In this document: positions 44,522-56,238 of the stretch, in pieces | Position numbering within the stretch: the stretch's first letter is position 1 | Layout: each line of letters starts with the position of its first letter | Notes under the pieces: model-generated | The model's database searches: none | What the model was told of the DNA's origin: nothing | The model's input: only the letters and a program-made list of their open reading frames with translations | Assembly (NCBI GenBank): GCA_030528285.1 | Contig: JAUMZE010000004.1 | Coordinates: forward strand, 124,001-188,000 | From: Aerococcus sp. | GTDB taxonomy: Bacteria > Bacillota > Bacilli > Lactobacillales > Aerococcaceae | Length of the DNA stretch: 64,000 bases | Direction: 5' to 3' | Program-made: the position numbers and the translations under genes

Positions 44522-44843
44522 AGCGATCGAAGTGGTCTTTCTGGGAGGATTCTTCTGCATGATGCTACGTGTGGTTCCAATGTTTATCGCACACAAAGCA
44601 GAGATTCCAACCAAAATCTATATTATGCTGACTTATATTCCAACCACCGTTTTCTCGACGATGATTGCCTTAGATATGTTCTTCTGGCAGAGTTCGTTCA
44701 ACCTCAACCCCCTTGTCAATCTGAAAATCGTGGCCAGTTTAATTTCTGCGGCGGTGGCCTACTACACCAAGAGCCTCACCTGGACGATGGTGGTAGGGAT
44801 TGCTGCTCTAACAGTCTTGATGCTCCTCGCGCAGGTATCGTGA
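44514..44843 (+). CDS. azlD: AzlD-family branched-chain amino acid exporter, small subunit
   Basis: 109 residues, about four membrane helices; MLRVVPMFIAHKAEIPTKIYIMLTYIPTTVFSTM is typical of AzlD. Partner of AzlC. The ATG lies within azlC behind GGAGGGGGAG. Confidence 0.88.
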   Translation: MIRAIEVVFLGGFFCMMLRVVPMFIAHKAEIPTKIYIMLTYIPTTVFSTMIALDMFFWQSSFNLNPLVNLKIVASLISAAVAYYTKSLTWTMVVGIAALTVLMLLAQVS

Positions 44844-44865
44844 GTTTGAGTGACTGATTTTAATC

Positions 44866-44895
44866 AACGCCTTGCTGTTGTGGCAGGGCGTTTTT
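44866..44895 (+). terminator. Terminator of azlCD
   Basis: AACGCCTTGC, a loop, GCAGGGCGTT (one T/G bulge-type pair), then TTTTG. Confidence 0.85.
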
Positions 44896-45057
44896 GTGAC
44901 GCATAGAGAGGATGACTGCTTGATATAAGATGAGTGATAGATACGTCAAAGGCACCTTACTTGTTGATTACAAAATTCGTGGAAGCGTTGTGTCTCTGAT
45001 GAAATGGCGTTAATCTGGATCTTAAGACACGAGTGGCACAATGTGGGAGGTTAAACG

Positions 45058-45693
45058 ATGGCACATCATTCTAAGTGGAAGAAACGCCGCCATTCAAAGA
45101 AACAAAAACGCCAGCAGTGGCAAAAACAAGGCTTTGCGATAGGCCTATTAGTCTTGGTACTATTGATCATAAGCTTATATTTTCCTAGTAAGAAGGTCGA
45201 GATTCCCCCGGTGACTAGTTCTGATCAGGCATTTATCGATGAGGTCAGCCAATATGCGGTCGATAATTATAAAACCAGCCATGTCCTGCCGAGTGTGGTC
45301 GTCGCACAGGCGGCGTTGGAGTCGAATTTTGGGCACAGTGAACTTGCAGCTAATTATTATAATCTGTTTGGCTACAAGGCCAGTGCGGGGGAGCAGCAGG
45401 TGACGCTAACGACGAAGGAATATGTGAACGGACAGTGGCAAACGATCCAAGCGCCGTTCAAGGTCTACGTTAATTGGCAGCAATCTATCAAGGATCATGG
45501 GAAGTTAATGCAGAATGGGACCGACTGGGATCCGACGCTCTATCAAGGGGTGGTGAATGCTACCAACTATAAGCGTGCATGCCGAGCGCTCGCCAAGGCG
45601 GGCTATGCGACCGATCCGGATTATGCCGATAAATTGATTGCGATCATTCAGCAGTACCATCTAACAGCGCTCGACCAAAAAGTGAAAACCTAA
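45058..45693 (+). CDS. Membrane-anchored GH73 peptidoglycan hydrolase (glucosaminidase)
   Basis: 211 residues. A very basic N-terminus (about 1-24) and one membrane anchor (25-45) without a cleavage site, then a GH73/FlgJ-like domain: PSVVVAQAALESNFGHS with catalytic E88, YYNLFGYKA, FKVYVNWQQSIKDHG and the C-terminal YATDPDYADKLIAII. It should cut between GlcNAc and MurNAc (or be a related muramidase) while tethered outside the membrane. No SH3 or LysM domain. Single gene. Confidence 0.88.
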   Translation: MAHHSKWKKRRHSKKQKRQQWQKQGFAIGLLVLVLLIISLYFPSKKVEIPPVTSSDQAFIDEVSQYAVDNYKTSHVLPSVVVAQAALESNFGHSELAANYYNLFGYKASAGEQQVTLTTKEYVNGQWQTIQAPFKVYVNWQQSIKDHGKLMQNGTDWDPTLYQGVVNATNYKRACRALAKAGYATDPDYADKLIAIIQQYHLTALDQKVKT

Positions 45694-45720
45694 TCCGATG
45701 CGATGTTTTCGAGAATCCTA

Positions 45721-45750
45721 TTGTCCAAGATTATGGAACTAAGGTATAAT
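45721..45750 (+). promoter_or_regulatory. Promoter of the GntR gene
   Basis: TTGTCC (45721-45726), an 18-nt spacer, TATAAT (45745-45750). Confidence 0.65.
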
Positions 45751-45868
45751 TAAAGAATATAGAGTTGCTTGTGAGATTATTCCTAGTAGAAATTTCGGCT
45801 ACTAGAGAGTGCTAAAACAAAATCCTTTTTAGTGCTTGGTTTGTCAAACTGGGGTGGAGGTTATCACG

Positions 45869-46528
45869 ATGGCAAGAACGAAGAATTATACAGAGCGAGC
45901 TTACGAGTTTATTAGAAGCCAGATTGATAATAATGTTTGGCTTCCTGATACCCATCTGAAGGAAATCGAGATTGCAGAGAATTTGGGGATCAGCCGCACT
46001 CCTGTGAGACGGGCGATGAATCGTCTTCAAGAAGAAGGGTATCTCAATATTGAAGCCTACAAAGGGGCGACAGTGGCTCAACGCGACCTCACCAGTCAGG
46101 CTGTGGTGGATCGCCTGCAATTTCTGGAACTCCTCTTGGGACATTTGTTTTTACAATTACAGAACAAGGGAATCCAAATCAACGAAGCCGAGATCGATCG
46201 TCGTTATCAAGCGATTCAGTTAGCGACAGAACACCGAGATATTAAGGAGTACATGCGTTTCAAGCAACAACTATTCGATTATGTGGTTTCATTTAATGCC
46301 AATAGCTATTTCCGCCAGATCGCGCTGACGACATTCCAATGCTTGAATCAGCTCTGGGTCCAAGACGAAAACAAAAAGACCCTGCAGCATTTTGATTTTG
46401 AAATTGAGAAGGGTGCCGTTCTCTTGGAGCGTTTGATTGAGGCGCTCAAGAAGATGGACTATCCGAACGCAAACAAGCAGGCACGAATTTGGATTAATGA
46501 GTTGATCTTGGAAGAAGTTAATTGCTAA
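45869..46528 (+). CDS. GntR-family transcriptional regulator, FadR/FCD type
   Basis: 219 residues. N-terminal winged helix (ERAYEFIRSQIDNNVWLPDTHLKEIEIAENLGISRTPVRRAMNRLQEEGYL) and an all-helical FCD-like ligand domain. The ligand is probably a small organic acid, but the metal-binding His residues are not obvious, so it is uncertain. The start was set at ATG 45869 behind GGTGGAGG; the 45836 TTG start has no site. No partner gene is next to it. Confidence 0.85.
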   Translation: MARTKNYTERAYEFIRSQIDNNVWLPDTHLKEIEIAENLGISRTPVRRAMNRLQEEGYLNIEAYKGATVAQRDLTSQAVVDRLQFLELLLGHLFLQLQNKGIQINEAEIDRRYQAIQLATEHRDIKEYMRFKQQLFDYVVSFNANSYFRQIALTTFQCLNQLWVQDENKKTLQHFDFEIEKGAVLLERLIEALKKMDYPNANKQARIWINELILEEVNC

Positions 46529-46539
46529 GAGATATGGAT

Positions 46540-46578
46540 ACACAAAAGGGACTCTCACAATTAGGAGTCCTTTTTGTG
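46540..46578 (+). terminator. Terminator of the GntR gene
   Basis: ACACAAAAGGGACTC with GAGTCCTTTTTGTGT; the T-run lies within the 3' arm. Confidence 0.85.
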
Positions 46579-46588
46579 TACAACCAAA

Positions 46589-46682
46589 AGGGCTCTCAAC
46601 GGATTTAGAAAGTCCCGTCTACACAGCTCACGTGAGAATGGGAGAGCCCTGTTTACAGATCACGCAAAGAGAAGTGATCTGT
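46589..46682. repeat. Pair of perfect inverted repeats of unknown role
   Basis: Outer arms AGGGCTCTC (46589-46597) and GAGAGCCCT (46642-46650) enclose 44 nt that include the palindrome CTCACGTGAG (46627-46636). This is followed directly by a second hairpin, ACAGATCAC/GTGATCTGT (46655-46663/46674-46682), ending in GTTTTCC. The region may encode a small structured RNA or be a degenerate palindromic repeat. Confidence 0.45.
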
Positions 46683-46711
46683 GTTTTCCCCCTCATTTCA
46701 AAGAGGTAAAT

Positions 46712-46740
46712 TTGAATGCCTCATGGTGAAATGATAGACT
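46712..46740 (+). promoter_or_regulatory. Promoter of pcrA
   Basis: TTGAAT (46712-46717), a 17-nt spacer, TAGACT (46735-46740). CATTTCA/TGAAATG, a 7-bp inverted repeat, flanks the -35. Confidence 0.55.
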
Positions 46741-46823
46741 GATGTAGCATTCAACGGCTCTGAGATTCACCATTCAACCATCACTCGATTCTCCTTGGAG
46801 CCGGACTGAAATGGAGGAACAGT

Positions 46824-49289
46824 ATGCCATCAACAGTTGATTTATTACAATCACTCAATCCAAAACAACGAGAAGCCGTTCAAACCACAGAAGGGCCGGT
46901 ATTAATTATGGCGGGAGCGGGCAGTGGCAAAACTCGCGTACTCACCTATCGCATGGCCTATATTCTAGCGGAGAAAGAAGTCAATCCCTGGAACTTGCTG
47001 GCGATCACTTTTACCAATAAAGCTGCCAAAGAAATGAAAGAGCGGGTGGCTCAATTGGTAGGTGAAGTCGCTGATGATATGTGGGTATCCACCTTTCACT
47101 CGATGTGCGTGCGTATTCTCAGACGCGAAGGGGAAGCACTCGGAATGTCTCGTAACTTCACGATTGCAGATCCTTCCGAACAGCTCACGTTGATTAAACA
47201 AGTATTAAAGGACCTCAATCTCGATAAGGAGCGTTTCAAGCCAAAGAACATCCTCGGTATGATCTCAGACGCTAAGAACCGCATGGAAACACCGAAAAAA
47301 TATCGTGAGCTCCATACGGGTTACATCGAATCCGTCGTGGCGGACTGCTACGGCAACTATCAGCATGCCCTGAAAGCCGCTGATTCCCTGGATTTTGATG
47401 ATTTGATTATGCAAACGGTCCTCCTGTTCCAACAACAACCGGAGATCTTGAAGTTTTATCAACAGAAATTCCAATACATCCACGTTGATGAGTACCAGGA
47501 CACTAATGAGGCTCAGTATCAGTTGGTGCAGCTCTTGGGGCAGTACTATCAGAATGTCTGTGTGGTGGGGGACGCGGATCAGAGTATTTACGGCTGGCGT
47601 GGCGCAAACATGCAGAACATCCTCGACTTTGAGAAGGATTATCCAAATGCCCAGGTAATTCTTCTGGAGCAGAATTATCGTTCCACCAAGCGCATCCTCC
47701 AGGCAGCCAATGCGGTCATCGAGAACAACGAAAATCGTAAAGACAAAGAACTGTGGACGGACAATCAAACAGGAGAAATGATCACCTATTACCAGGCGCT
47801 GAATGAGAGCGATGAGGGCCGATTTGTGGTGGATAAGATTAAGGAGTGGCACACGGCTCCTCATACGCACAGCTATGCAGACTTTGCGATTCTGTATCGG
47901 ACGAATGCGCAATCCCGTACGATTGAAGATGCGCTCATGGCAGCCAATATTCCTTATAAAATGGTGGGTGGGCTCAAATTCTACGACCGTAAAGAAATTA
48001 AAGATGTGATGGCGTATTTGCGTCTGCTCGTGAATCCAAATGACAATCTGAGTTTCGAGCGGATTATCAATGTACCGAAGCGCGGCGTCGGTCCTGGAAC
48101 GGTCTCGAAACTGCGCGACTTTGCGAATCAACACGCCTACTCCCTCCTCCAAGCAGCAGCCGTCGTGGATCAAACACCGATCAGTGGGAAAGGGGCGACC
48201 TCGCTCAAGCAGTTTGCGGACATGATCATCACCCTCCAGAAACAGCGCACCTACCTCACCGTGACCGACATGGTGAAGGAAGTCTTGGAACAATCCAATT
48301 ATAGAAAGGATCTCGTCCAACAGAAAACCCTGGAGGCAGAAACCCGGCTCGAAAATATTGACGAATTTCTCTCAGTGACGCGCGAATTTGATCAGCGTAT
48401 GGAGCAGCAGGAGGACATAGATCCACTCGCCTTTACCCCAGAAGAAGAACGAGAGCATGAGGCATTGGATGAGGAAATCGAAATTGCTGTGACACCGACA
48501 AGTGAGACGGATGATGGGGGGCTCGCCAATGTGGAGTTATTCTCAGACCCGAAATTGGAAGCCATCAATCCACCCGAAGACGTCCAGAATAACCCAAATG
48601 ATGGTCTGACCACGTTCTTAACGGAATTGTCTCTGAACCAAGATACTGAAGAAGAAACAGCAGAAGTAGGGACAGAGGTGACACTGATGACTCTCCATGC
48701 GGCGAAAGGTCTGGAATTTCCAGTTGTTTTCATGATTGGGATGGAAGAGGGGATCTTCCCGCTATCGAGAGCTAGCGAGAGTGAGGACGAACTAGAGGAG
48801 GAACGGCGCCTCGCCTATGTTGGAATCACACGTGCCGAGGAGAAATTATTCCTCACTAGTGCCCAGCAGCGCCTGCTCTACGGACGTCATCAATATAATC
48901 CAACGTCTCGTTTCATCGCGGAAATCGATAGCGAGGTTTTAGAAACGGCAGCGAGCGAGCAGCGATTGAGTGAGTATCATACGGGACTGCAGGAGCGCAA
49001 ACGCCGATTCTTTAACCAGCGCCCATCAAGAAAACCAGGTCATCGCCATTCCCAACAAGCAGAACGGTCGCGCTCGATCTTCAGTCAGCATCCAAAATCA
49101 CAAGCGTCCACGCCACCTAAAGAAACCACGGATTGGGCAGTGGGGGACAAGGCTCGGCACAAGAAATGGGGCATTGGGACGGTGGTGGAGGTCTCTGGAC
49201 ATTCAGACCAGCAAGAGCTCACCGTCGCCTTTCCAAAACAGGGGATTAAGCATTTGATTGCGGCCTTCGCTCCAATCACTAAGGCCTAG
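46824..49289 (+). CDS. pcrA: ATP-dependent DNA helicase PcrA (UvrD family)
   Basis: 821 residues. Motif I AGAGSGKT (about 31-38), TFTNKAAKEM, motif II DEYQDTN, motif III GDADQSIYGWRGA, EQNYRSTKRIL, LMTLHAAKGLEFPVVF and VGITRAEEKLFLT. The long acidic linker about residues 530-610 and the basic PcrA C-terminus with a Tudor-like end (WAVGDKARHKKWGIGTVVEV) that binds RNA polymerase are present. It is a 3'-5' helicase in repair and removal of stalled complexes. ligA follows after 18 bp. Confidence 0.96.
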   Translation: MPSTVDLLQSLNPKQREAVQTTEGPVLIMAGAGSGKTRVLTYRMAYILAEKEVNPWNLLAITFTNKAAKEMKERVAQLVGEVADDMWVSTFHSMCVRILRREGEALGMSRNFTIADPSEQLTLIKQVLKDLNLDKERFKPKNILGMISDAKNRMETPKKYRELHTGYIESVVADCYGNYQHALKAADSLDFDDLIMQTVLLFQQQPEILKFYQQKFQYIHVDEYQDTNEAQYQLVQLLGQYYQNVCVVGDADQSIYGWRGANMQNILDFEKDYPNAQVILLEQNYRSTKRILQAANAVIENNENRKDKELWTDNQTGEMITYYQALNESDEGRFVVDKIKEWHTAPHTHSYADFAILYRTNAQSRTIEDALMAANIPYKMVGGLKFYDRKEIKDVMAYLRLLVNPNDNLSFERIINVPKRGVGPGTVSKLRDFANQHAYSLLQAAAVVDQTPISGKGATSLKQFADMIITLQKQRTYLTVTDMVKEVLEQSNYRKDLVQQKTLEAETRLENIDEFLSVTREFDQRMEQQEDIDPLAFTPEEEREHEALDEEIEIAVTPTSETDDGGLANVELFSDPKLEAINPPEDVQNNPNDGLTTFLTELSLNQDTEEETAEVGTEVTLMTLHAAKGLEFPVVFMIGMEEGIFPLSRASESEDELEEERRLAYVGITRAEEKLFLTSAQQRLLYGRHQYNPTSRFIAEIDSEVLETAASEQRLSEYHTGLQERKRRFFNQRPSRKPGHRHSQQAERSRSIFSQHPKSQASTPPKETTDWAVGDKARHKKWGIGTVVEVSGHSDQQELTVAFPKQGIKHLIAAFAPITKA

Positions 49290-49304
49290 GGAGAAGGAGG
49301 ATAA

Positions 49305-51308
<2,004 letters not shown>

Positions 51309-51365
51309 TTCGTGTTTCATGATACAATGAAGCAGTGTAACACTAGATGCGAAGGAGGACATCGC

Positions 51366-52484
51366 ATGAAAGCACCGCGGCTACTGAAATCTAGCCTATT
51401 AATGGCGACGGTACTACTGCTCAGCGCAGGCTGTCAGACGTTGCCAGAATCAACGAACGATCAATCAAATAGTGAAGCTGCAACGACCAAAACCGATACC
51501 ACCGCAGCAGCGCAGAGGGGCTACTATTCACCGGTCATTAAAGATGATCGTTACGCCCTCAATGATGCTCGGGGGCTCTCAGTGGGGAATACCTCACAGG
51601 CCAATCGCGAGAATACGGAGCGCAGTACCTACCGCATGTTGACGGAGAGTTTCCCCCCCGATGATTACCAACTGAAGGAAGGTGCTGTCATCTCCAAAGA
51701 CCAGCTCTCGAAATGGTTAGGCGCCAAAACCAAGGATAATAGTGAGGGACTGAATCCCGAGAAGAGTGATTCAGGGAAAGCAAACGACTTTGAGCCTCAT
51801 TATCTCAATACGATTTTCGAGTATGATCTGATGGGTAACAAACAGGAGAACTCAGATAAATTGCAGGCCATCAGTCTAACACTTGTATTGAATAGTGAGG
51901 ATCAAGCAACGAGTGACTCCAAGATGGTAACGATTGACCAGAAGACCGCCATCAAGCAAGGTAAATCAATCGCCCAGGAAATCTTGAATCGATTGCGTCA
52001 ACAGAAGGACTATCAGGAAATCCCAATTCAGTTCTATCTGTTCTATAATGCACCATCCGATAATCTCGCAGGTGGTAGCATTGTCTCTAGCACCCAGGTG
52101 AGTCCAGATAGTTCTTCATTTGGGGACTGGGAGGATAACAATGCCCAGCACATCGCATTTGGCGTTGACAAAGCCCCTAATCAAGAAGATACAACGAAAT
52201 TTGATCGTTACCGCCAGTCGGTTGTGACCCTGTTCCCGGAATTGAGCGGGATCAGCGGAGTGGGTCTCTATCAAGACAGCAAACTCAGTCAACTGACACT
52301 GACGATCCACACGCCTTTCGATGGTTATTCCGAAACAGTAGCGCTGATGGAACAGGCCATTGCCCAGGCTAACAGTACCTTCGACAAGAACCTGAATATC
52401 AACATTAAAATCCAAGGCCCGAGCGGAAACACCGCTTCAGCTCAGCGCACGAGTGGAAATGACTTTTCCATGACGATCTTTTAA
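51366..52484 (+). CDS. camS: CamS-family lipoprotein (sex pheromone precursor type)
   Basis: 372 residues. Signal peptide MKAPRLLKSSLLMATVLLL with lipobox LSAGC (lipid-modified C23), a Ser/Thr/Asn/Gln-rich linker, then the CamS domain (DDRYALNDARGLSVGNTSQANRENTE, FEYDLMGN, QEIPIQFYLFYNAP). In enterococci and staphylococci the cleaved signal peptide tail can act as a pheromone; here the hydrophobic stretch before C23 is ATVLLLSA. The function of the mature lipoprotein is unknown. The start was set at ATG 51366 after AAGGAGGAC. Confidence 0.9.
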   Translation: MKAPRLLKSSLLMATVLLLSAGCQTLPESTNDQSNSEAATTKTDTTAAAQRGYYSPVIKDDRYALNDARGLSVGNTSQANRENTERSTYRMLTESFPPDDYQLKEGAVISKDQLSKWLGAKTKDNSEGLNPEKSDSGKANDFEPHYLNTIFEYDLMGNKQENSDKLQAISLTLVLNSEDQATSDSKMVTIDQKTAIKQGKSIAQEILNRLRQQKDYQEIPIQFYLFYNAPSDNLAGGSIVSSTQVSPDSSSFGDWEDNNAQHIAFGVDKAPNQEDTTKFDRYRQSVVTLFPELSGISGVGLYQDSKLSQLTLTIHTPFDGYSETVALMEQAIAQANSTFDKNLNINIKIQGPSGNTASAQRTSGNDFSMTIF

Positions 52485-52503
52485 TGCGCGGGGCGAATTA
52501 TGA

Positions 52504-52509
52504 TAAAAT
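52504..52509 (+). promoter_or_regulatory. Candidate extended -10 of gatCAB
   Basis: TGATAAAAT, 38 bp before gatC, no clear -35. Confidence 0.4.
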
Positions 52510-52547
52510 ACCAGAGACACTGAATCAAGCGAACTAAGGAGGAAATT

Positions 52548-52856
52548 ATGAGCTCAATTAATGCTGAACAGTACAAACATATTGCAGCGTTGGCTAAGTT
52601 AGTCTTTCCTGAAGAAGAGATTGAGAACAACGCCCATGTGTTTGATGACATCCTGCACATGGTAGACCAATTGGACGAGGTGGACACCACCGACGTTCCG
52701 GTATTGCGTTCTGGGATCGAATTGAAGAATGTCATGCGTGAAGATACCCCAATTCCAGGGATGTCCCGCGATGAACTGATGAAGAATGTTCCAAGTGAAA
52801 AAAACGGATTTATTCATGTACCAGCTGCCTTTGATGAAAGTGAGGATAATGCCTAA
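52548..52856 (+). CDS. gatC: Asp-tRNA(Asn)/Glu-tRNA(Gln) amidotransferase subunit C
   Basis: 102 residues. [15 protein letters not shown], then [13 protein letters not shown] and the C-terminal region with a longer tail. It stabilises the GatA-GatB complex. The stop codon overlaps the gatA ATG by one base. Confidence 0.94.
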   Translation: MSSINAEQYKHIAALAKLVFPEEEIENNAHVFDDILHMVDQLDEVDTTDVPVLRSGIELKNVMREDTPIPGMSRDELMKNVPSEKNGFIHVPAAFDESEDNA

Positions 52857-54307
52857 TGAGTCGATTTGATGAAACCATCGTTGGCCTTAACCAACAACTC
52901 GTAAATGGAGAAACCACGGCTGTTCAATTAGTCAAGGAAGCCATTGAACGGATTAAATCCCTCGATGATAAATACAATGCCTTCATTACGTTAAATGAGG
53001 AAGAAGCCCTCAAACAAGCAAGACTCAGTGATGAAAAAGGATATAGTGTGGATCGTCCGCTCCAAGGTATTCCACTGGGGATCAAGGACAACATCGTCAC
53101 AAAAGGTCTCAAAACCACCGCTGCTTCTCATATTCTCGATAACTTCATCCCAATCTATGATGCCACTGTCATGGAGAAACTTAACGCAGCCGGTGCTATC
53201 ACGATTGGTAAATTGAACTTAGACGAATTCGCAATGGGTGGATCCACTGAAACGAGTTACTTCGGCCCAACCAAGAATGCCTGGGATACCGATCGCGTAC
53301 CGGGCGGCTCCTCGGGTGGATCAGCGGCAGCCGTTGCGAGTGGTCAAGTAGTTGCGGCATTGGGATCCGATACAGGTGGTTCCGTGCGTCAACCGGCTGC
53401 TTTCAATGGGATTGTTGGGATGAAACCAACATATGGCCGTGTTTCACGGAATGGGTTGATCGCATTTGGTTCCTCTCTCGACCAAATTGGACCAATGACC
53501 CGCACCGTAACGGATAACGCCATCCTCCTCGAAGCAATTTCCGGGTTAGATGAACGTGACTCCACGACAGGCGATGTAGATGTGCCTCATTATCTCGATT
53601 CTATCAAAGACGGTGTAAAAGGCATGAAGATTGCGGTGCCACGCGAATTCTTTGAAGAAGGCACCACGGAAGAAGTCTCCAAAGCGGTGCATCAAGCGAT
53701 CGAAACCCTCGAATCTCTCGGCGCAACCGCTGAAGAAGTAAGTCTGCCACACATGCGTTACGGAATTCCGGTTTATTACATTGTGGCTTCCAGTGAGGCG
53801 TCTTCTAACTTGCAGCGTTTCGATGGGATCCGCTATGGTTACCGCGCAGAAAACGTGAAAGACTTGGAAGACCTCTACGTTCGCAGCCGTTCAGAAGGAT
53901 TCGGCGATGAAGTGAAACGCCGGATTATGTTAGGGACCTTCTCCTTATCATCTGGTTTCTATGATGCTTACTTCAACAAAGCCGGCAAAGTACGGATGGT
54001 CATTGCGCGTGAGTTCCAATCCATTTTCGAAAACTACGATCTCATCATGGGACCAGTAACCACAACGACCGCCTTCAAACTGGGTGAGCGGACAGAGGAT
54101 CCTGTGTCCATGTACATGTCTGACTTGTTGACTGTCCCAGTGAACCTCGCGGGATTACCAAGTATCGCTGTGCCAGGTGGATTTGATTCCAATGGTTTAC
54201 CAATCGGCATCCAAATGATTGCCAACCACTTCCAGGAAGGAACCATCTACAAGGCAGCTTACGCCTTTGAACAAGCAACAGACTTCCATACACGCCATCC
54301 AGAATAA
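52856..54307 (+). CDS. gatA: Asp-tRNA(Asn)/Glu-tRNA(Gln) amidotransferase subunit A
   Basis: 483 residues. Amidase-signature catalytic triad: Lys in GIKDNIVT, cis-Ser in [15 protein letters not shown], nucleophilic Ser in [12 protein letters not shown]. It releases ammonia from glutamine for the GatB step. Presence of GatCAB implies that the cell makes Gln-tRNA, and perhaps Asn-tRNA, by the indirect route. Confidence 0.96.
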   Translation: MSRFDETIVGLNQQLVNGETTAVQLVKEAIERIKSLDDKYNAFITLNEEEALKQARLSDEKGYSVDRPLQGIPLGIKDNIVTKGLKTTAASHILDNFIPIYDATVMEKLNAAGAITIGKLNLDEFAMGGSTETSYFGPTKNAWDTDRVPGGSSGGSAAAVASGQVVAALGSDTGGSVRQPAAFNGIVGMKPTYGRVSRNGLIAFGSSLDQIGPMTRTVTDNAILLEAISGLDERDSTTGDVDVPHYLDSIKDGVKGMKIAVPREFFEEGTTEEVSKAVHQAIETLESLGATAEEVSLPHMRYGIPVYYIVASSEASSNLQRFDGIRYGYRAENVKDLEDLYVRSRSEGFGDEVKRRIMLGTFSLSSGFYDAYFNKAGKVRMVIAREFQSIFENYDLIMGPVTTTTAFKLGERTEDPVSMYMSDLLTVPVNLAGLPSIAVPGGFDSNGLPIGIQMIANHFQEGTIYKAAYAFEQATDFHTRHPE

Positions 54308-54320
54308 GGGAGGAATGAAC

Positions 54321-55748
54321 GTGAACTACGAAACAGTCATTGGGCTTGAAGTCCATGTAGAACTAAAAACTAAGAGTAAAGTCTTCTCCCCGGCACCAAC
54401 AAGTTTTGGGGCAGAACCAAATACTAACACGAACATCATTGACTGGGGTTATCCAGGTGTTTTACCGGTTGTTAATAAACAAGCGATTGAGTACGGATTA
54501 AAAGCAGCGACCGTTTTGAACTGCGAAATTAACCCCGTTCAACGTTTCGACCGTAAGAACTACTTCTACCCAGACAATCCGAAAGCCTACCAAATCTCCC
54601 AGCTGGATCATCCACTCGGGGAGAACGGCTACATCGAAATTGAAATTGACGGCGAGAAGAAGAAAATCGGGATCGAACGCATTCACTTGGAAGAAGATGC
54701 TGGGAAGAATATCCACGATGAATCCGGTACTTTGGTCGACCTCAACCGCCAAGGCACGCCACTAGTGGAAATCGTCTCCAAACCAGACATGCGCTCTCCA
54801 GAAGAAGCCTATGCCTACTTGGAACGTTTGCGTGAAGTGATCATGTTTACCGGCGTTTCCGATGTGAAGATGGAAGAAGGGTCTATGCGCTGTGATGCGA
54901 ACATCTCCATTCGACCATATGGACAGGACGAATTCGGGACGAAGACCGAAATCAAGAACTTGAACTCTTTCAACAATGTGCGTCGTGGGTTAGCGTATGA
55001 AGAGCAACGCCAAGCACACGTGTTGAATAGCGGCGATCGTGTGGTACAATCCACCCTGCGCTGGGATGACGGCAACAAGAAGACGGTTCTCATGCGTGTC
55101 AAAGAAGGGGAATCCGATTACCGGTACTTCCCAGAACCAGATATTCCAGATTTCGAAGTGAGTGAGGATTGGTTGAAAGCCATCCGCTCAGACCTCCCAG
55201 AAATGCCAGAGAAACGCCGCCAACGCTACGTAGAGTCATTCGGTTTGCCCGCGTATGATGCGGGGATCTTGACCCAAACGTTAGAGATGTCCGATTTCTT
55301 CGATGCGACCGTTGCCTTAGGGGCCGATGCGAAATTGACCTCGAACTGGCTCATGGGCGAAGTCTCTGCTTATATGAATGACCAAGAAACTGCCTTGGAA
55401 GACATGGCACTCACCCCTGAAAACTTAGCTGAAATGATTCAGTTAATCGCAGACGGTACCATCTCTTCTAAGATCGCTAAGAAGGTATTCAAACACCTCG
55501 CAGATGAAGGGGGCAGTGCGAAAGCTTTTGTAGAAGAACAAGGACTCGCGCAGATTTCAGATGAAGCTACCCTCTTGCCACTGATTGAACAGGCGATTGC
55601 GGATAACCCACAATCCGTTGCCGATTACAAGAAAGGTAAGAAGAAAGCTCAAGGCGCCCTCGTTGGTCAAATCATGAAAGCGACGAAAGGAAAAGCTGAT
55701 CCGAAAGTCCTCAATCAATTATTAGGGAAAGCATTGAGCGAAGCCTAA
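54321..55748 (+). CDS. gatB: Asp-tRNA(Asn)/Glu-tRNA(Gln) amidotransferase subunit B
   Basis: 475 residues. [19 protein letters not shown] start, [28 protein letters not shown], and the C-terminal YqeY-like tRNA-binding domain. It phosphorylates and amidates the misacylated tRNA. The start is set at GTG 54321, 7 nt after AAGGGAGGA, matching the length of other GatB proteins; ATG 54315 two codons upstream lies too close to that site but cannot be excluded. Confidence 0.93.
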   Translation: MNYETVIGLEVHVELKTKSKVFSPAPTSFGAEPNTNTNIIDWGYPGVLPVVNKQAIEYGLKAATVLNCEINPVQRFDRKNYFYPDNPKAYQISQLDHPLGENGYIEIEIDGEKKKIGIERIHLEEDAGKNIHDESGTLVDLNRQGTPLVEIVSKPDMRSPEEAYAYLERLREVIMFTGVSDVKMEEGSMRCDANISIRPYGQDEFGTKTEIKNLNSFNNVRRGLAYEEQRQAHVLNSGDRVVQSTLRWDDGNKKTVLMRVKEGESDYRYFPEPDIPDFEVSEDWLKAIRSDLPEMPEKRRQRYVESFGLPAYDAGILTQTLEMSDFFDATVALGADAKLTSNWLMGEVSAYMNDQETALEDMALTPENLAEMIQLIADGTISSKIAKKVFKHLADEGGSAKAFVEEQGLAQISDEATLLPLIEQAIADNPQSVADYKKGKKKAQGALVGQIMKATKGKADPKVLNQLLGKALSEA

Positions 55749-55771
55749 GTTGATCAATAACAAGAATCTAG

Positions 55772-55806
55772 ACAGCTAGCTGGAGATTTCGGCTAGCTGT
55801 TTTTTG
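55772..55806 (+). terminator. Terminator of gatCAB
   Basis: ACAGCTAGC, an 11-nt loop, GCTAGCTGT, then TTTTTTG. Confidence 0.92.
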
Positions 55807-56238
55807 CGTGGATGGGATTTATTTATAAATGATAATGACGGACAAGAGAGAGAAAATGGATGAGCTTAGTGATGAATTGAAAAGAATGTGAGAAGGAGGC
55901 GATCACGCATTTAATATAGAAAGAAGTCTTTGAGTAACATCAAAAAGTGATTTAAATGACTGTGGGAGATCAAAAGAAGTGTGGCACCCTCACCCTGAAG
56001 ACCATCAAAATCACTTAGTTATCATTTAGTGAAATATTGATCAAATAAGATGTGAAAAAAGCAATGGTTAATACGATAAAATGTTGATTTAATGCGGATG
56101 TATAAGGCGATATCCTTATCTTTTAAGGTCTAAAACTTTAATAAATAAATCACAATAAACGCTTTTTTCGCTAAAAAGTGATAAGCTAAAGGAGTGAAAG
56201 GTAATATACTCACAGTTTAAAAAGTAAGGAGTTGCATT
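55807..56238. other. AT-rich intergenic region before the broken adh gene
   Basis: No supported gene. There is a short 11-codon frame near 55857, and a good AAGGAGG at about 55893 with no start codon after it, so parts may be decayed coding sequence. A presumed adh ribosome binding site, AAGGAG, lies at 56226-56231. No clear promoter. Confidence 0.4.

Noticed and set aside
47265-48320. 351-codon minus-strand open frame
   Set aside because: It is antisense to pcrA, whose motifs are all intact in the plus frame. The translated product has no recognisable motif.
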